Assembly (NCBI RefSeq): GCF_004366595.1
Contig: NZ_SORE01000022.1
Location: forward strand, 62,001-126,000
From: Paraburkholderia rhizosphaerae
Lineage (GTDB): Bacteria; Pseudomonadota; Gammaproteobacteria; Burkholderiales; Burkholderiaceae
DNA length: 64,000 bases
Reading direction: 5' to 3'
Shown: positions 26,937 through 36,966 of the stretch, piece by piece
Layout of the letters: each line of letters starts with the position of its first letter
How positions within the stretch are numbered: position 1 is the stretch's first letter
Notes under the pieces: generated by a model
What the model saw: only the letters and a program-made list of their open reading frames with translations
Told to the model about the DNA's origin: nothing
Database searches by the model: none
Made by a program: the position numbers and the translations under genes

Positions 26937-28046
26937 ATGAAGCAGCAGATGAATCGTCGACACTTTCTCACCCTGTCCGGCGCAGGCGCGATCGGGCTTG
27001 CGGCCGGCGTGATGCCGCGCATCGCGGCCGCGAAAGACAAGCTGACGGTCGGTATCGTCTACGTCGGCCCGCGCGACGATTTCGGCTGGAACCAGTCGCA
27101 TGCGGTGGCCGCCCAGGCGTTGCGTTCGCTGCCGAACGTCAATGTGGTCGAAGAAGAGAACGTGCCCGAAACGATTGCGGTGCGTAAAACAATGGAGTCG
27201 ATGATCCAGCTCGACGGCGCGTCGCTGATTCTCGGCACGTCGTTCGGTTATTTCGACCCGTACATGGTCGATCTCGCGCGCGCATATCCGAACGTGCAGT
27301 TCCGCCATGCGAGCAAGCTGTGGGACCCGGCGAAACATCCCGCGAACCTCGGCGGCTATTTCGCGTATCGCGATCAGGGGCACTACGTGAATGGCGTGGC
27401 TGCCGGGCTGTCGACGAAGACCAACATGATCGGTTACGTCGCGGCCAAGCCGGTGGGCATCGTACTGCGCACGATCAACTCGTTCACGCTCGGCGTGCGC
27501 AAGGTGAATCCGAATGCCAAGGTCAAGCTGATCTTTACCGGCGACTGGTCGTTGCCGGTGCGCGAGGCGGAAGCGACCAATGCGTTGATCTCGGGTGGTT
27601 GCGATGTGATTGCGTGTCACGTCGACAGCCCGAAGGTGGTCGTCGAAACGGCCGAGCAGCATGGCGCGAAAAGTTGCGGCCACAACACATCCCAAGCCGC
27701 GTTGGCGCCGAAGGGTTTTATTACCGGAGCCGAAGCGAAGTGGGAGACCGCGTACAAGGCCTACGCCGCCGACATCGCCGCGGGACGCAAACTGCCGAAC
27801 GTGCTGGCCGGCGGCTACGACAAGGATCTGGTTGCGAGCACACCATTCGGCGCGGGCGCGACGCCGCAGGCGCGCACGGCCGCCCTCGCGGCGATTGCCG
27901 ACCTGAAAGCGGGCAAGCCGGTGTACGTCGGTCCGATTCGCAGCAATACCGGCAAGATCGTGATCGACAAGACGTACGGCAACTACGATCCGTTCCTCGA
28001 GCAGACCAATTACCTGGTCGAAGGCGTGGTCGGCTCGATCGCGTGA
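26937..28046 (+). CDS. BMP-family ABC transporter substrate-binding protein
   Basis: The 369-residue protein is a periplasmic binding protein of the basic membrane protein (BMP/PnrA) family, which binds nucleosides or related bases. It has a twin-arginine-like leader (NRRHFLTLSGAGAIG) with cleavage after about AAA near residue 31. Family features include IVYVGPRDDFGWNQSH and GGYFAYRDQGHYVNGVAAGL. It is the first gene of a complete importer: two permeases and a double ATPase follow. Such systems import purine nucleosides or nucleobases; the ligand is not determined here. Confidence 0.93.
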   Translation: MKQQMNRRHFLTLSGAGAIGLAAGVMPRIAAAKDKLTVGIVYVGPRDDFGWNQSHAVAAQALRSLPNVNVVEEENVPETIAVRKTMESMIQLDGASLILGTSFGYFDPYMVDLARAYPNVQFRHASKLWDPAKHPANLGGYFAYRDQGHYVNGVAAGLSTKTNMIGYVAAKPVGIVLRTINSFTLGVRKVNPNAKVKLIFTGDWSLPVREAEATNALISGGCDVIACHVDSPKVVVETAEQHGAKSCGHNTSQAALAPKGFITGAEAKWETAYKAYAADIAAGRKLPNVLAGGYDKDLVASTPFGAGATPQARTAALAAIADLKAGKPVYVGPIRSNTGKIVIDKTYGNYDPFLEQTNYLVEGVVGSIA

Positions 28047-28123
28047 TGTCGCTTGCGCGGACCGGTTCGCGTGCAGCGGGCCGGCTCCGTGGCGTATGAA
28101 ATGACTTATCTGCAACCTGATTT

Positions 28124-29278
28124 ATGGCAAGCGATCGGACGCAATCCGCTACACCCAATATGACTCAGCCGCTCACCGCCGGTGTGTTTCAGCACCGCCG
28201 CGACCGGTTCATGCCGCTACGGCAAAGCGCGGAAATGCTGACGATTTCGGCGCTGGCCGTATGCGGCGCCGCCGTGCTTTTTTCGCTGCTGCTGCTCGCG
28301 CTCGGCACTTCGCCGCTTGAATTCTTCGAACTGCTATGGCGCGGTGGCTTCGGCACTGCGTTCTCGCTGCAGAACGCGCTGGTGCGCGCGGCGCCGCTCG
28401 TGTTCACCGCGTTGACCGTCGCGATACCGGCGCAACTCGGCCTCGTCGTGATCGGTGGCGAGGGCGCGCTCGTGCTGGGCGGCTTCGCGGCCGCCTGCGC
28501 GGCGCTGCCGTTCAACGGCGGCGGGCCGCCGGCGCTCGTGATGCTGGCGATGGTCGCCGCGGCGCTCGCGAGCGGCGCCGCATGGATCGGCCTGGTCGGC
28601 GCGCTCAGGCATTTTCGCGGCGCCAACGAGACCATCTCGAGCCTGCTGATGTCCTATCTCGCGATTGCGATCATGAACTTCTTCGTCGAAGGACCATTGC
28701 GCGATCCGGCCAGTTCGATCAAGTCGTCGACGCGGCCGATCGGCGACGCGAACATGGTCGGCAACATACCCGGCACGAGCGTGCATTGGGGGCTCGCGGC
28801 GAGCATCGCGCTCGCGCTGGTCGCGTGGCTGCTGATGCGTCGCACGACGTTTGGTTTTGCCGCGCGGCTCACCGGCGGCAACCTGCGCGCGGCGCGCGCG
28901 CAGGGCTTGCCGGTAGGCCGGCTGATCGTCACGGCCTGCGCGTTGGCCGGCGCTTGCGCGGGCCTCGCTGGCTATTTCGAGGTCGCCGCGGTGCAAGGGC
29001 GTGCAAACGCATCGCTGGCCGCGGGCTATGGCTTTTCCGGCATTCTCGTGTCGTTTCTCGCACGCCATAACGCGCTGGCGATCGTGCCGGTCGCGATACT
29101 CGTCGGCGGCATTTCGGCGGCAGGCGGTTTGATCCAGCGGCGGCTCGATTTACCGGACGCGACTGTGCTGCTGCTGCAAGGCACGCTGTTCGTAGTGTTG
29201 CTCGTTAGCGAGACGCTGTATGGGCGTTTTGCGATCTTCCGCGCGCCGCGCAGCGAACCCGGCATCGAAGGAAACTGA
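28124..29278 (+). CDS. ABC transporter permease, nucleoside-type (first)
   Basis: This inner-membrane permease of the branched-chain/BMP-associated family (BPD_transp_2) has about 384 residues and eight to ten hydrophobic segments. It contains GLVVIGGEGALVLGGFAAA and FRGANETISSLLMSYLAI, typical of YufP-like permeases. Starts at 28124 or 28160 (MTQPLTAG) are both possible, and neither has a clear ribosome binding site. The next permease begins two bases after its stop. Confidence 0.92.
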   Translation: MASDRTQSATPNMTQPLTAGVFQHRRDRFMPLRQSAEMLTISALAVCGAAVLFSLLLLALGTSPLEFFELLWRGGFGTAFSLQNALVRAAPLVFTALTVAIPAQLGLVVIGGEGALVLGGFAAACAALPFNGGGPPALVMLAMVAAALASGAAWIGLVGALRHFRGANETISSLLMSYLAIAIMNFFVEGPLRDPASSIKSSTRPIGDANMVGNIPGTSVHWGLAASIALALVAWLLMRRTTFGFAARLTGGNLRAARAQGLPVGRLIVTACALAGACAGLAGYFEVAAVQGRANASLAAGYGFSGILVSFLARHNALAIVPVAILVGGISAAGGLIQRRLDLPDATVLLLQGTLFVVLLVSETLYGRFAIFRAPRSEPGIEGN

Positions 29279-29280
29279 AC

Positions 29281-30210
29281 ATGACTGCTACGGATATCGG
29301 TATCTGGACCGTACCGCTCGCGATGCTCGCGGGCGCCATCCGCGTGTCGACGCCATTCCTGTTTGTGAGCGTCGGCGAATGCCTGACCGAGAAGTCAGGG
29401 CGGATCAATCTTGGCCTCGAAGGCACGCTCGTATTCGGCGCGATGGCGGCTTATGCGGTCAGCTATCACACGCATTTGCCGTGGCTCGGCACGCTGTGCG
29501 CGGGATTGGCGGGCGCCGCGTTCGGCGCGCTGCATGGCGCGATCTGCCGGCTGCCGCGCGTGAACGACATTGCGATCGGCATTGCGATGATGCTGTTCGG
29601 CACCGGCCTCGCGTTCTTTTTCGGCAAGCCGTATATCCAGCCGGATGCGCCGCATCTGCCGTCGCTCGCGCTCGGCGCGTGGTCCACGCTGCCGCAGGTG
29701 CAGGCCGCGTTGCAGATCAACCCGCTGTTCGTGATCGGCATCGTGCTGGCGGCTGTTTGCGCGTGGGCGCTGCGGCGCACGCGCTGGGGGCTGATCGTGC
29801 GCATGTGCGGCGATTCCGCGGCCGCAACCCGCGCGGCCGGCTATTCGGTGGACCGCGTGCGGTTGCTGGTCACCGCGCTCGGCGGGTTGATGGCGGGCGT
29901 CGGCGGTGCGTTTCTGTCGCTGTCGTACCCAGGCAGCTGGAGCGAGGGCTTGTCGTCCGGGCAGGGAATGATGGCCGTCGCGCTGGTGATCTTCGCGCGC
30001 TGGCGTCCGCTCGCGTGCGTCGGCGCTTCATTGCTGTTCGGCGCGGCCGGTGCGATCGGGCCGGCGCTGCAGAGTGTCGGTCTGACTTCCGGCTACTACT
30101 TTTTCAATGCGGCGCCGTATCTGCTGACACTCGTGGTGCTGGTCGCGTCGTCGTCACCGCGCCGCAATATGAAGGGCGTACCGGCCGAATTGTCGATTTC
30201 GCGCCGCTGA
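29281..30210 (+). CDS. ABC transporter permease, nucleoside-type (second)
   Basis: This is the second permease of the importer, 309 residues, YufQ-like. It has GECLTEKSGRINLGLEGTLV near the N-terminus and repeated membrane segments to the end. The glutamate/glycine-rich loop is the usual coupling signature of this family. GAAGGAAAC before the ATG is the ribosome binding site. It pairs with the preceding permease to form the channel. Confidence 0.93.
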   Translation: MTATDIGIWTVPLAMLAGAIRVSTPFLFVSVGECLTEKSGRINLGLEGTLVFGAMAAYAVSYHTHLPWLGTLCAGLAGAAFGALHGAICRLPRVNDIAIGIAMMLFGTGLAFFFGKPYIQPDAPHLPSLALGAWSTLPQVQAALQINPLFVIGIVLAAVCAWALRRTRWGLIVRMCGDSAAATRAAGYSVDRVRLLVTALGGLMAGVGGAFLSLSYPGSWSEGLSSGQGMMAVALVIFARWRPLACVGASLLFGAAGAIGPALQSVGLTSGYYFFNAAPYLLTLVVLVASSSPRRNMKGVPAELSISRR

Positions 30211-30289
30211 TCAATGCAAGTCCGGGCGTGTGCGGCGAGCGGGGCGGACGCGCTGCGCGACGTGCACGATCCGGTTCGAGGTTTAGACG

Positions 30290-31882
30290 ATGACTCTTTT
30301 ATCTGCTGTCCCTTCCACGCCGCACGTTGGCGGCAGATCGGCGCGTGCCGGCCTTGCGCTCGAAACGGTCGGGATGTCGAAGCATTTCGGCGCACACGTC
30401 GCGCTCGACGACGTATCGATCAAGGTTCGCGCCGGCACGATCCACGCGCTGCTCGGCGAGAACGGCGCGGGCAAGTCGACGCTGGTGAAATGCATCATGG
30501 GCGAACATCGGCCGACGCGCGGCCAGATCCTGCTCGACAATCGCGAGGTCACGATCGACGGCATTCGTGACGCGCATCGACGCGGCATGGGGATGGTCTA
30601 TCAGCATTTCACGCTGGTGCCGTCGCTCACGGCCGCAGAGAACCTCGTGATGGCGCGCGCCGATGTGCCGGCGCTGATCGACTGGCGCGCCGAGAAGGCG
30701 ACGCTGCACGCGTTTCTTGAGCGGATGCCGTTCGGCTTGCCGCTTGATCGGCCGGTCGCAAGCTTTGCGGCGGGCGAACGGCAAAAGCTCGAAATTCTGA
30801 AACAGCTGTATCTGGCGCGGCGTCTGTTGATTCTCGACGAACCGACGTCGGCGCTGACACCCGCCGAGGCCGACCAGGTCCTGTCGCTGCTGCGTTCGCT
30901 GACGCGCAGCGAAGGGCTGACGGTGATCATGATCAGCCACAAGTTTCGCGAAGTGATGCAGTACGCAGATGAAGTGAGCGTGCTCAGGCGCGGCAAGCTG
31001 GCGGGCGCGGGCATGGTCGGCGAACTGTCGGTCGACGCGATGAGCCGGATGATGGTCGGCGACGCGACGCTGCGTGAAGCGGCGCCGCGTCACCGATGGG
31101 ATTTCGCGGTGCAGCCGGTTGCGCTCGCGCTCGAGCGGGTCAGCGCGGACGATGACGATGGCGTGCCGGCGGTGCGCGATGTGAGCGTCACGGTGCGGGC
31201 TGGTGAAGTGGTCGGCATTGCCGGCGTGTCGGGTAATGGCCAGGCGGAGCTCGTCGAGGTGTTGTCGGGGCAGCGTCAAGCCAGCGGCGGACGACTTTTC
31301 GTCGACGGCCGCGCGTACCAGCCACAGCGCGCGCAAATGCGCGCGGGCAAGGTGTTCTGCTTGCCCGAGGAGCCGTTGCGCAATGCCGCGGTCGCCCATA
31401 TGTCGGTGGCCGAAAATATCGCGTTTCGCGTGTTCGACCAGCCGGGATTGCGCGCTCCGGGCGGATGGCTGTCGCCGGCGCGCATTCGCCGGTATGCGCA
31501 GCGCCTGATCGCCGCGTATCGCGTGAAGACCGCATCGCCTGACGAGCCGATCAGCAACCTGTCCGGCGGCAACGTGCAGCGCGCGATCCTGTCGCGCGAG
31601 CTGTCCGGCGATGTCGACGTGCTGATTGTCGCGAACCCGTGTTTTGGTCTCGACTTCGCATCGGCGGCTGAGATCCGCGCGCGTATCGTCGAGCAGCGCA
31701 ATCGTGGTGCCGCGGTGCTGCTGATCTCCGAAGACCTCGACGAAATCGTCGAACTCGCGGACCGGATCGTCGTGATGAGCGAAGGGCGCATCGTGTACGA
31801 CGCGCCCGCGCAGCAGACGGATCAGCCAACGATCGCGCGGGCGATGGCGGGCGAAGTGGCGGTAGCGGTTGAGGCGCGCTGA
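30290..31882 (+). CDS. ABC transporter ATP-binding protein with two nucleotide-binding domains
   Basis: The 530-residue ATPase has two tandem nucleotide-binding domains, as in YufO/RbsA-type importers. Domain 1 has Walker A GENGAGKST, a degenerate signature around SFAAGERQK, Walker B LLILDEPTSAL and a switch histidine in MISHKF. In domain 2 the P-loop is GVSGNGQAE, which lacks the Lys-Ser/Thr. The signature LSGGNVQR is intact, but Walker B is ANPCFGLD rather than the usual ANPTRGLD. So one site is canonical and the second degenerate, which is common in this family. Confidence 0.94.
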   Translation: MTLLSAVPSTPHVGGRSARAGLALETVGMSKHFGAHVALDDVSIKVRAGTIHALLGENGAGKSTLVKCIMGEHRPTRGQILLDNREVTIDGIRDAHRRGMGMVYQHFTLVPSLTAAENLVMARADVPALIDWRAEKATLHAFLERMPFGLPLDRPVASFAAGERQKLEILKQLYLARRLLILDEPTSALTPAEADQVLSLLRSLTRSEGLTVIMISHKFREVMQYADEVSVLRRGKLAGAGMVGELSVDAMSRMMVGDATLREAAPRHRWDFAVQPVALALERVSADDDDGVPAVRDVSVTVRAGEVVGIAGVSGNGQAELVEVLSGQRQASGGRLFVDGRAYQPQRAQMRAGKVFCLPEEPLRNAAVAHMSVAENIAFRVFDQPGLRAPGGWLSPARIRRYAQRLIAAYRVKTASPDEPISNLSGGNVQRAILSRELSGDVDVLIVANPCFGLDFASAAEIRARIVEQRNRGAAVLLISEDLDEIVELADRIVVMSEGRIVYDAPAQQTDQPTIARAMAGEVAVAVEAR

Positions 31883-31949
31883 GCCTGATCGTGATCGCGA
31901 CTGGATCGCGTCGCGTTGCCCGCGCGTTGCGGCGCGTCGCGTGCAATGT

Positions 31950-33446
31950 TCAGCAGCAGCCGTGCCACGCGCTTTTCATGTAGAACGGGCCGAGGTCTTC
32001 CGACAACGCATCAAGCGTCTGATGCCACGCATGCACTGACGGCTGCGCGGCGATGCTGGTGCGCAGCTGTCCGATCAGTTCAGCGCGCACAGCGGCTTCG
32101 TCGACGCCGCATGCGCGGCCTTGCGCGACCACGGTTCGCCCGCCGATCACCACCTGATCGATATGCGCGCCGCTGCCGCGCGCAAGCAGCAGGTCGAGCG
32201 GGTCGAGGTTGAGCAGGCCGTCGTCGTCGAGCGCATCCCAGTCGAGCAGCACCAGATCGGCGGCCGCGCCGGGTGCGAGCCGGCCGCCCGGCTGCTTGTC
32301 GGCGGCCGCGCCGAGCACGCTGCGCCGGCCGTGTTGCGCGGCGAATGCCCACAACTGCGCGCGATCCATCGTCACGTCGAAACCCCAGCCGCGGTGCAAC
32401 TGGTACGCGAGGCGCATTTCGCGCAGCGCATCGTTGTCCTCGTCGGTGCCGGTGCAGTCGAGGCCGAGCGCCACACGGCAGCCATGCCGAAGCATGTCGG
32501 GCACCGGCGCGATGCCGGACTTCAGATACAGGTTCGAGCTCGTGTTGATCGCGATCGTCACGCCGCGTTCGGCGAGGCGTTCCAGCTCATCGGCGCGCGC
32601 ATGCACGCAATGCGCAAGCGTGAGCCGCGGGCTCAACAAACCGATGTCGTCCAGAAAGCGGACGATCCCTTCGGGATGCGTGCGATCGGCCCATTCTCGC
32701 TGATAGCGCGTTTCCAGCAGATGCAGGTGGACCGGACGGTCATGCTCGGCCGATGCTTGCGCAATCGCCTCGAGCAGCGCTGTCGAGCACCACTGCACAC
32801 CGGTCGGGCCGTATTGCACCGTCACATGCTCACCGTAGCCTTCTTCGTCGACCATCTGCGCGACGTCGTCGACGAGTGCGAGCTGTTGCGCGGCGGACAC
32901 CGGTTTGACGGCCAATCTTGCGGCCACCGCGTCGCGAATCGACGGGCGCAGCGCGGCAAGCGCGGTCGCATCGTCGCAATACGCGATGCCGTGCCGGTCG
33001 CGCAGCGCGAGCGCGAAGCCGATGCGGTTGCCGACGTCACGTGCCGCGCGTGCGACCGCGCGCGCTTCGTCGACGTACGGCATGCCGCCTTGCACGCGCG
33101 TGTAATGCACCATCAGATTCGCGACACCGTGGCGCACCGAACGCGCGAATGCGGCGGCCGCGCTGAGGTACGGATCGGCGCCGGGGACCAGACCCATGAA
33201 CGGCAGCCAGCTTTCGAGCGGCTTGTCGAACGCGCCGACGCTCGCGCTGCGCAGGTAGCGGCCGTGATCGTGTGCGTTGCTGAGCGCGGGTAGCGCGACG
33301 CGTCGCGGCGACGTCGGCGTGATCGTGGTGGGCGATGCGGTGAGCGTGGCAATGCGGCCGTTGTCGATCGCGATGCGCATGTCGGCTTGCGCCGCTTGTG
33401 TGCCGGGGTCGGCGAGTAGCCAGGTGCAGTCGATTGCGGTGCTCAT
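31950..33446 (-). CDS. Amidohydrolase, cytosine-deaminase-like
   Basis: The 498-residue protein belongs to the metal-dependent amidohydrolase superfamily. The first metal pair is in NAHDHG (H-x-H), the next histidines are in VHLHLLETRYQ and LTLAHCVHA, and the catalytic aspartate is in GLDCTGTDEDND. This arrangement resembles cytosine/guanine/8-oxoguanine deaminases and atrazine-type hydrolases. It converges on the ABC importer operon, which suggests it processes the imported compound. It ends in an unusual CC tail. The exact substrate is unknown. Confidence 0.88.
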   Translation of the reverse strand: MSTAIDCTWLLADPGTQAAQADMRIAIDNGRIATLTASPTTITPTSPRRVALPALSNAHDHGRYLRSASVGAFDKPLESWLPFMGLVPGADPYLSAAAAFARSVRHGVANLMVHYTRVQGGMPYVDEARAVARAARDVGNRIGFALALRDRHGIAYCDDATALAALRPSIRDAVAARLAVKPVSAAQQLALVDDVAQMVDEEGYGEHVTVQYGPTGVQWCSTALLEAIAQASAEHDRPVHLHLLETRYQREWADRTHPEGIVRFLDDIGLLSPRLTLAHCVHARADELERLAERGVTIAINTSSNLYLKSGIAPVPDMLRHGCRVALGLDCTGTDEDNDALREMRLAYQLHRGWGFDVTMDRAQLWAFAAQHGRRSVLGAAADKQPGGRLAPGAAADLVLLDWDALDDDGLLNLDPLDLLLARGSGAHIDQVVIGGRTVVAQGRACGVDEAAVRAELIGQLRTSIAAQPSVHAWHQTLDALSEDLGPFYMKSAWHGCC

Positions 33447-33628
33447 CGGCGAGGGCTTCTACCTGTTTGGGGCGGAGGCGTCGCGCGAAAGGGGGATCGG
33501 CGTGGCGCCAGCAGCGTTGATGCGTTCGATTTTAACTGGGCAAAAAAGGGCGACGTACGTTGGTCAGCACGTCAAGCGTGTGATGATGGCGTGATCGACC
33601 GCGCTCGTTGCCGTCGCTGTACCAGTGC

Positions 33629-35536
33629 TCAGCGCATTTCGAGCGCCGCCCGCATTGCTTGAACCGCCTGCGCCCAATTGCCCGGCTCTGTCTGGCGGAA
33701 TGCGCGGACGTTATCCGCGTACCACGGCGACGCGGGCCCAGTTTGGGCGCGCGTCCAGCGCCATTCATTGTCGGTGGCGGGTAGCATCACCCAGCAAGCC
33801 TTGCCGAGCGCGCCGGCCAGATGCGCGACCGCGGTATCGACGCAGATCACCAGATCGAGCTGGGCGATCACCGCCGCCGTGTCGGCGAAATCCGTTAGCT
33901 CGGCGCCGAGCGGCAGAATCGGCTGGTCCGCCGGTGCGAAATTCGCTTCGTCCTCGCCGGCTCCTTTTTGCAGGCTGACAAAGCTCGTGTCCGCGGTGCC
34001 CCAAAGCGGCGCGAGCGTTTCAAGCGACGGCAGCGAGCGGTGATGGTCGTTCACATGCTTCGCGTTGCCTTTCCATACGAGACCGATCTTGCGCGCGGCG
34101 AGCCCTGCGAGCCGGCTGCGCCATCGGTCGACGAGCCCGGCGTCGGGCGTCAGGAATTGCGCGGGCGGGAGCGCTTTATCGTGCAGCAGGCCCGGTACGC
34201 TAGGCAAAAAGGTCCAGTAGTCATACTGCCGCTGCGCGACGGCCGCATGCGTATCGACCACCGCGTCGATGCCGTGCACACTTGCAAATAGCCGGCTCAG
34301 CGGGGGCGGACACGCGAACGTAAGGTGCGCGACACCTTGCGCTCTCAGTGATGCGATATAGCGGCCGAACTGCAGCGCGTCGCCAAAGCCCTGCTCGCGC
34401 CAGATCAGCAACGATTTGCCGTGCAGCGATTCACCTTGCCAGCGCGGGCAACTCACGTCGGGCGCGCTTGCGCGCTTCTGGGCGTCGCCTCGCTCGTGGC
34501 GCGCTTCATACAACGGCCAGCCTTCTTCGTAGCGTTGCGTCTGTAGCAGCAGCGTCGCGAGGCCGAACTTCGCGGCTGCATGCGCGGGCTGGATCTCGAG
34601 CGCGCGTCGCCAGACGGCTTCGGCCTCGCCGGTGCGGCCCTGCCGGTTCAGCGCGATACCGAGCGTATGCAGCGCGTTCACATCGTCGTCGCGAAACGCG
34701 AGCGCGGTGCGGCTTGCCGCTTCGGCATCGAGGTAGCGATCGGTTTCAATCAGCGTGCTCGCGAGACTCGTGTGAATTTCCGGTGTTTGCGGCGCGAGCG
34801 TGAGCGCGTGACGCAGTACCGGTTCCGCTTCATCGAAGCGCTTGAGTAGGGCCAGCAGCGAACCGAGATGATGATGGGCGGGTACGTGCTCCGGCTGCGC
34901 GACCACCGCAGCTCTAAGCATCACCTCCGCTTCCTGCAGCCGTTCGCGGTCGATCAGCAGTTTGCCGAGATTCACATACGCGTCGCCGTATTCCGGGTTG
35001 CCGGCGAGCGCTTCCACAAAAGCGGCCTGGGCTTCGTCCAGCCGGCGCTGTGCATGCAGCACGGCGCCGAGGTTATTGTGCGCGGTCGCGAGCTTCGGGC
35101 TGAGCGTGAGCGCGCTGCGATACGCGGCTTCCGCCTCCCCCAGACGGCCGGCGTGATGCAGCAGCAGCCCGAGGTTGTAGTGCGCGTCGACGTAGTCCGC
35201 GCGGCACGCGAGCGCCGCGCGGAAGCTCGCTTCCGCTTCCGGCATGCGCTCGAGTCGCCGGAACAGGCTGCCCAGGTTGCAGTGCGGCTCCGCGTAGTCC
35301 GGCTTGTCTTCGAGCGCGCGCCGCCAGAATTGTTCGGCATCCGTCGGGTGACCGAGGTTCAGCGCGCAGACGCCGGCCAGATTCAGCGCCGATGCGCGCG
35401 TTGGGCTGGGCTCGCTTTGCTGCAGGATCGGTTGCAGGATGCTTAGCGCGTCCGCGACGCGCCGGTTCGAGAACAGCAGGACGGCGGCCTGGAAGCGTTG
35501 TGCGTCGTTAGGCGGTGCATCGGAAGACGGCGTCAT
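33629..35536 (-). CDS. TPR-repeat protein with C-terminal glycosyltransferase-9-like domain
   Basis: The 635-residue protein has about nine tetratricopeptide repeats (residues about 15-330; for instance AHYNLGLLLHHAGRLGEAEA and AHNNLGAVLHAQRRLDEAQA). A domain of about 290 residues follows, related to heptosyltransferase-like (GT9/GT41) folds: LLIWREQGFGDALQFGRYI, KIGLVWKGN and CVDTAVAHLAGALGK. No signal peptide or membrane segment is visible. Such fusions are common in proteobacteria and may glycosylate proteins or surface glycans, but the target is unknown. It is followed on the same strand by no obvious partner. Confidence 0.85.
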   Translation of the reverse strand: MTPSSDAPPNDAQRFQAAVLLFSNRRVADALSILQPILQQSEPSPTRASALNLAGVCALNLGHPTDAEQFWRRALEDKPDYAEPHCNLGSLFRRLERMPEAEASFRAALACRADYVDAHYNLGLLLHHAGRLGEAEAAYRSALTLSPKLATAHNNLGAVLHAQRRLDEAQAAFVEALAGNPEYGDAYVNLGKLLIDRERLQEAEVMLRAAVVAQPEHVPAHHHLGSLLALLKRFDEAEPVLRHALTLAPQTPEIHTSLASTLIETDRYLDAEAASRTALAFRDDDVNALHTLGIALNRQGRTGEAEAVWRRALEIQPAHAAAKFGLATLLLQTQRYEEGWPLYEARHERGDAQKRASAPDVSCPRWQGESLHGKSLLIWREQGFGDALQFGRYIASLRAQGVAHLTFACPPPLSRLFASVHGIDAVVDTHAAVAQRQYDYWTFLPSVPGLLHDKALPPAQFLTPDAGLVDRWRSRLAGLAARKIGLVWKGNAKHVNDHHRSLPSLETLAPLWGTADTSFVSLQKGAGEDEANFAPADQPILPLGAELTDFADTAAVIAQLDLVICVDTAVAHLAGALGKACWVMLPATDNEWRWTRAQTGPASPWYADNVRAFRQTEPGNWAQAVQAMRAALEMR

Positions 35537-35642
35537 GGGCGGCGAGCGGACTGGCGAAGGAAAGGCCCCTGAAAGGGCGTGAGGTCGGATTATCGCCCGC
35601 CTGCCTTTCTGGTGCCTTCCGCGCGCCGCGTGCCGACGGGTC

Positions 35643-36839
35643 TTACCAGTGCGCGGACAACGACGCAGCGCCGCGCAGGCTGGTGCGGCCGTTCCAGCGC
35701 AAGCGGTCGATTCCGTCGATCACGAGCCCCGGCAGCCGCGATAGCAGCGCGCCGAGTGCGGTCTCGAGTTCCAGCAGAGCGAGGCGATAGCCAAGGCAAT
35801 GATGCACGCCGCCGCCGAATGTAATCACGCGCGGCAGATCGCGCCCGATATCGAGTCGATCCGGATGATCGAACTTCGCCGGATCGCGGTTCGCCGCGCC
35901 CAGCGACAGATAGATCAGCGTATTGCGCGGTACTTCAATGCCGGCAATTTCAGTGTCTTCGCTCGCGGTGCGGCCGGCCAGTTGCACGGCGCCGTCAAAG
36001 CGCAGGCACTCCATGATCGCGTTCGGCAGTTTCGTCAGATCCTGTTTTAGCGCGTCGAACTGCTGCGGGTGGCGCTGCAACGCGATCAACGCATTGCCGA
36101 TCATGTTCGACGTGGTCTCGTGGCCCGCGAGATAGAGCAGGATCACATTCGCGACAATCTCGTCTTCGCTGAGCGTCTCACCATCTTCCTCAACGGTGAT
36201 CAGCATTGAGATCAGATCGGCGCCTGGCTGTTTGCGCCTGGTTGCGACGATCTCCGCGAAAAAGCGTTCGAGTGTCTGGTACGCATCGTTCGATGCGGCG
36301 AGCTGTGCGGCATCCACCGGCGTCGCATCGAGCATTCTCGCGAGATGCTCCATCGCGTCGCTGAGCTTGTCCGCGTGCTCGATCGGCACGCCCAGCATCC
36401 GGCTGATGATCTCGATCGGAAACGGCCTTGCATACGCCGATACGAGGTCCACGCTGCCACTGCCCGCGAAGCGGTCGATCAGACGCTGCGCGCTCGCCTC
36501 CGCGATATTGCGCATCGATTCGATCTGCCGCGCGTTGAACGCCTTCATCATCAGGCTACGCAGCCGCGTATGCACGGGCGGATTGATCAGCAGAAACATC
36601 CGGCCCAGGCCCTGCAGCACCGGCTGGTTCAGTCCGTCTTCGCCGTAGCGTTTGCGCACCGACTCCTCGAAGTTGTGCACCATGCGGCGGTCGTGCAGCA
36701 CCTTGTCGACGATGTCGTAATGGCCGGAAATCATCGAATTCGGCGCGACCGTCACGAGCGGGCCTGCGGCGCGCAGCGCTTCATATGTCGGATACGGGTT
36801 GGCCTGGAACAATGGCGTGGCGAAGTCGGCGAGTTTCAT
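35643..36839 (-). CDS. Cytochrome P450
   Basis: This is a soluble bacterial P450 of 398 residues. The oxygen-binding helix I motif is AGHETT at 238-243, the ExxR motif is ECLR at 277-280, and the heme loop FGGGVHHCLG at 341-350 carries the thiolate ligand C348. It therefore looks complete. No ferredoxin or reductase gene is next to it, so redox partners must be elsewhere. An MFS transporter lies upstream on the same strand, 127 bases away. The substrate is not predictable. Confidence 0.95.
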   Translation of the reverse strand: MKLADFATPLFQANPYPTYEALRAAGPLVTVAPNSMISGHYDIVDKVLHDRRMVHNFEESVRKRYGEDGLNQPVLQGLGRMFLLINPPVHTRLRSLMMKAFNARQIESMRNIAEASAQRLIDRFAGSGSVDLVSAYARPFPIEIISRMLGVPIEHADKLSDAMEHLARMLDATPVDAAQLAASNDAYQTLERFFAEIVATRRKQPGADLISMLITVEEDGETLSEDEIVANVILLYLAGHETTSNMIGNALIALQRHPQQFDALKQDLTKLPNAIMECLRFDGAVQLAGRTASEDTEIAGIEVPRNTLIYLSLGAANRDPAKFDHPDRLDIGRDLPRVITFGGGVHHCLGYRLALLELETALGALLSRLPGLVIDGIDRLRWNGRTSLRGAASLSAHW

Positions 36840-36966
36840 GATTGTGAGCGATGCGTGTCGCGGAGTGGTGGCGAACCACCGATACCGACCAGAACGTTCG
36901 ATCGCGCGTGCTATTCCTTGCGCCTTGCTAAATTCGACCCGACCGCGCCCAACGATGTGCGTATTC

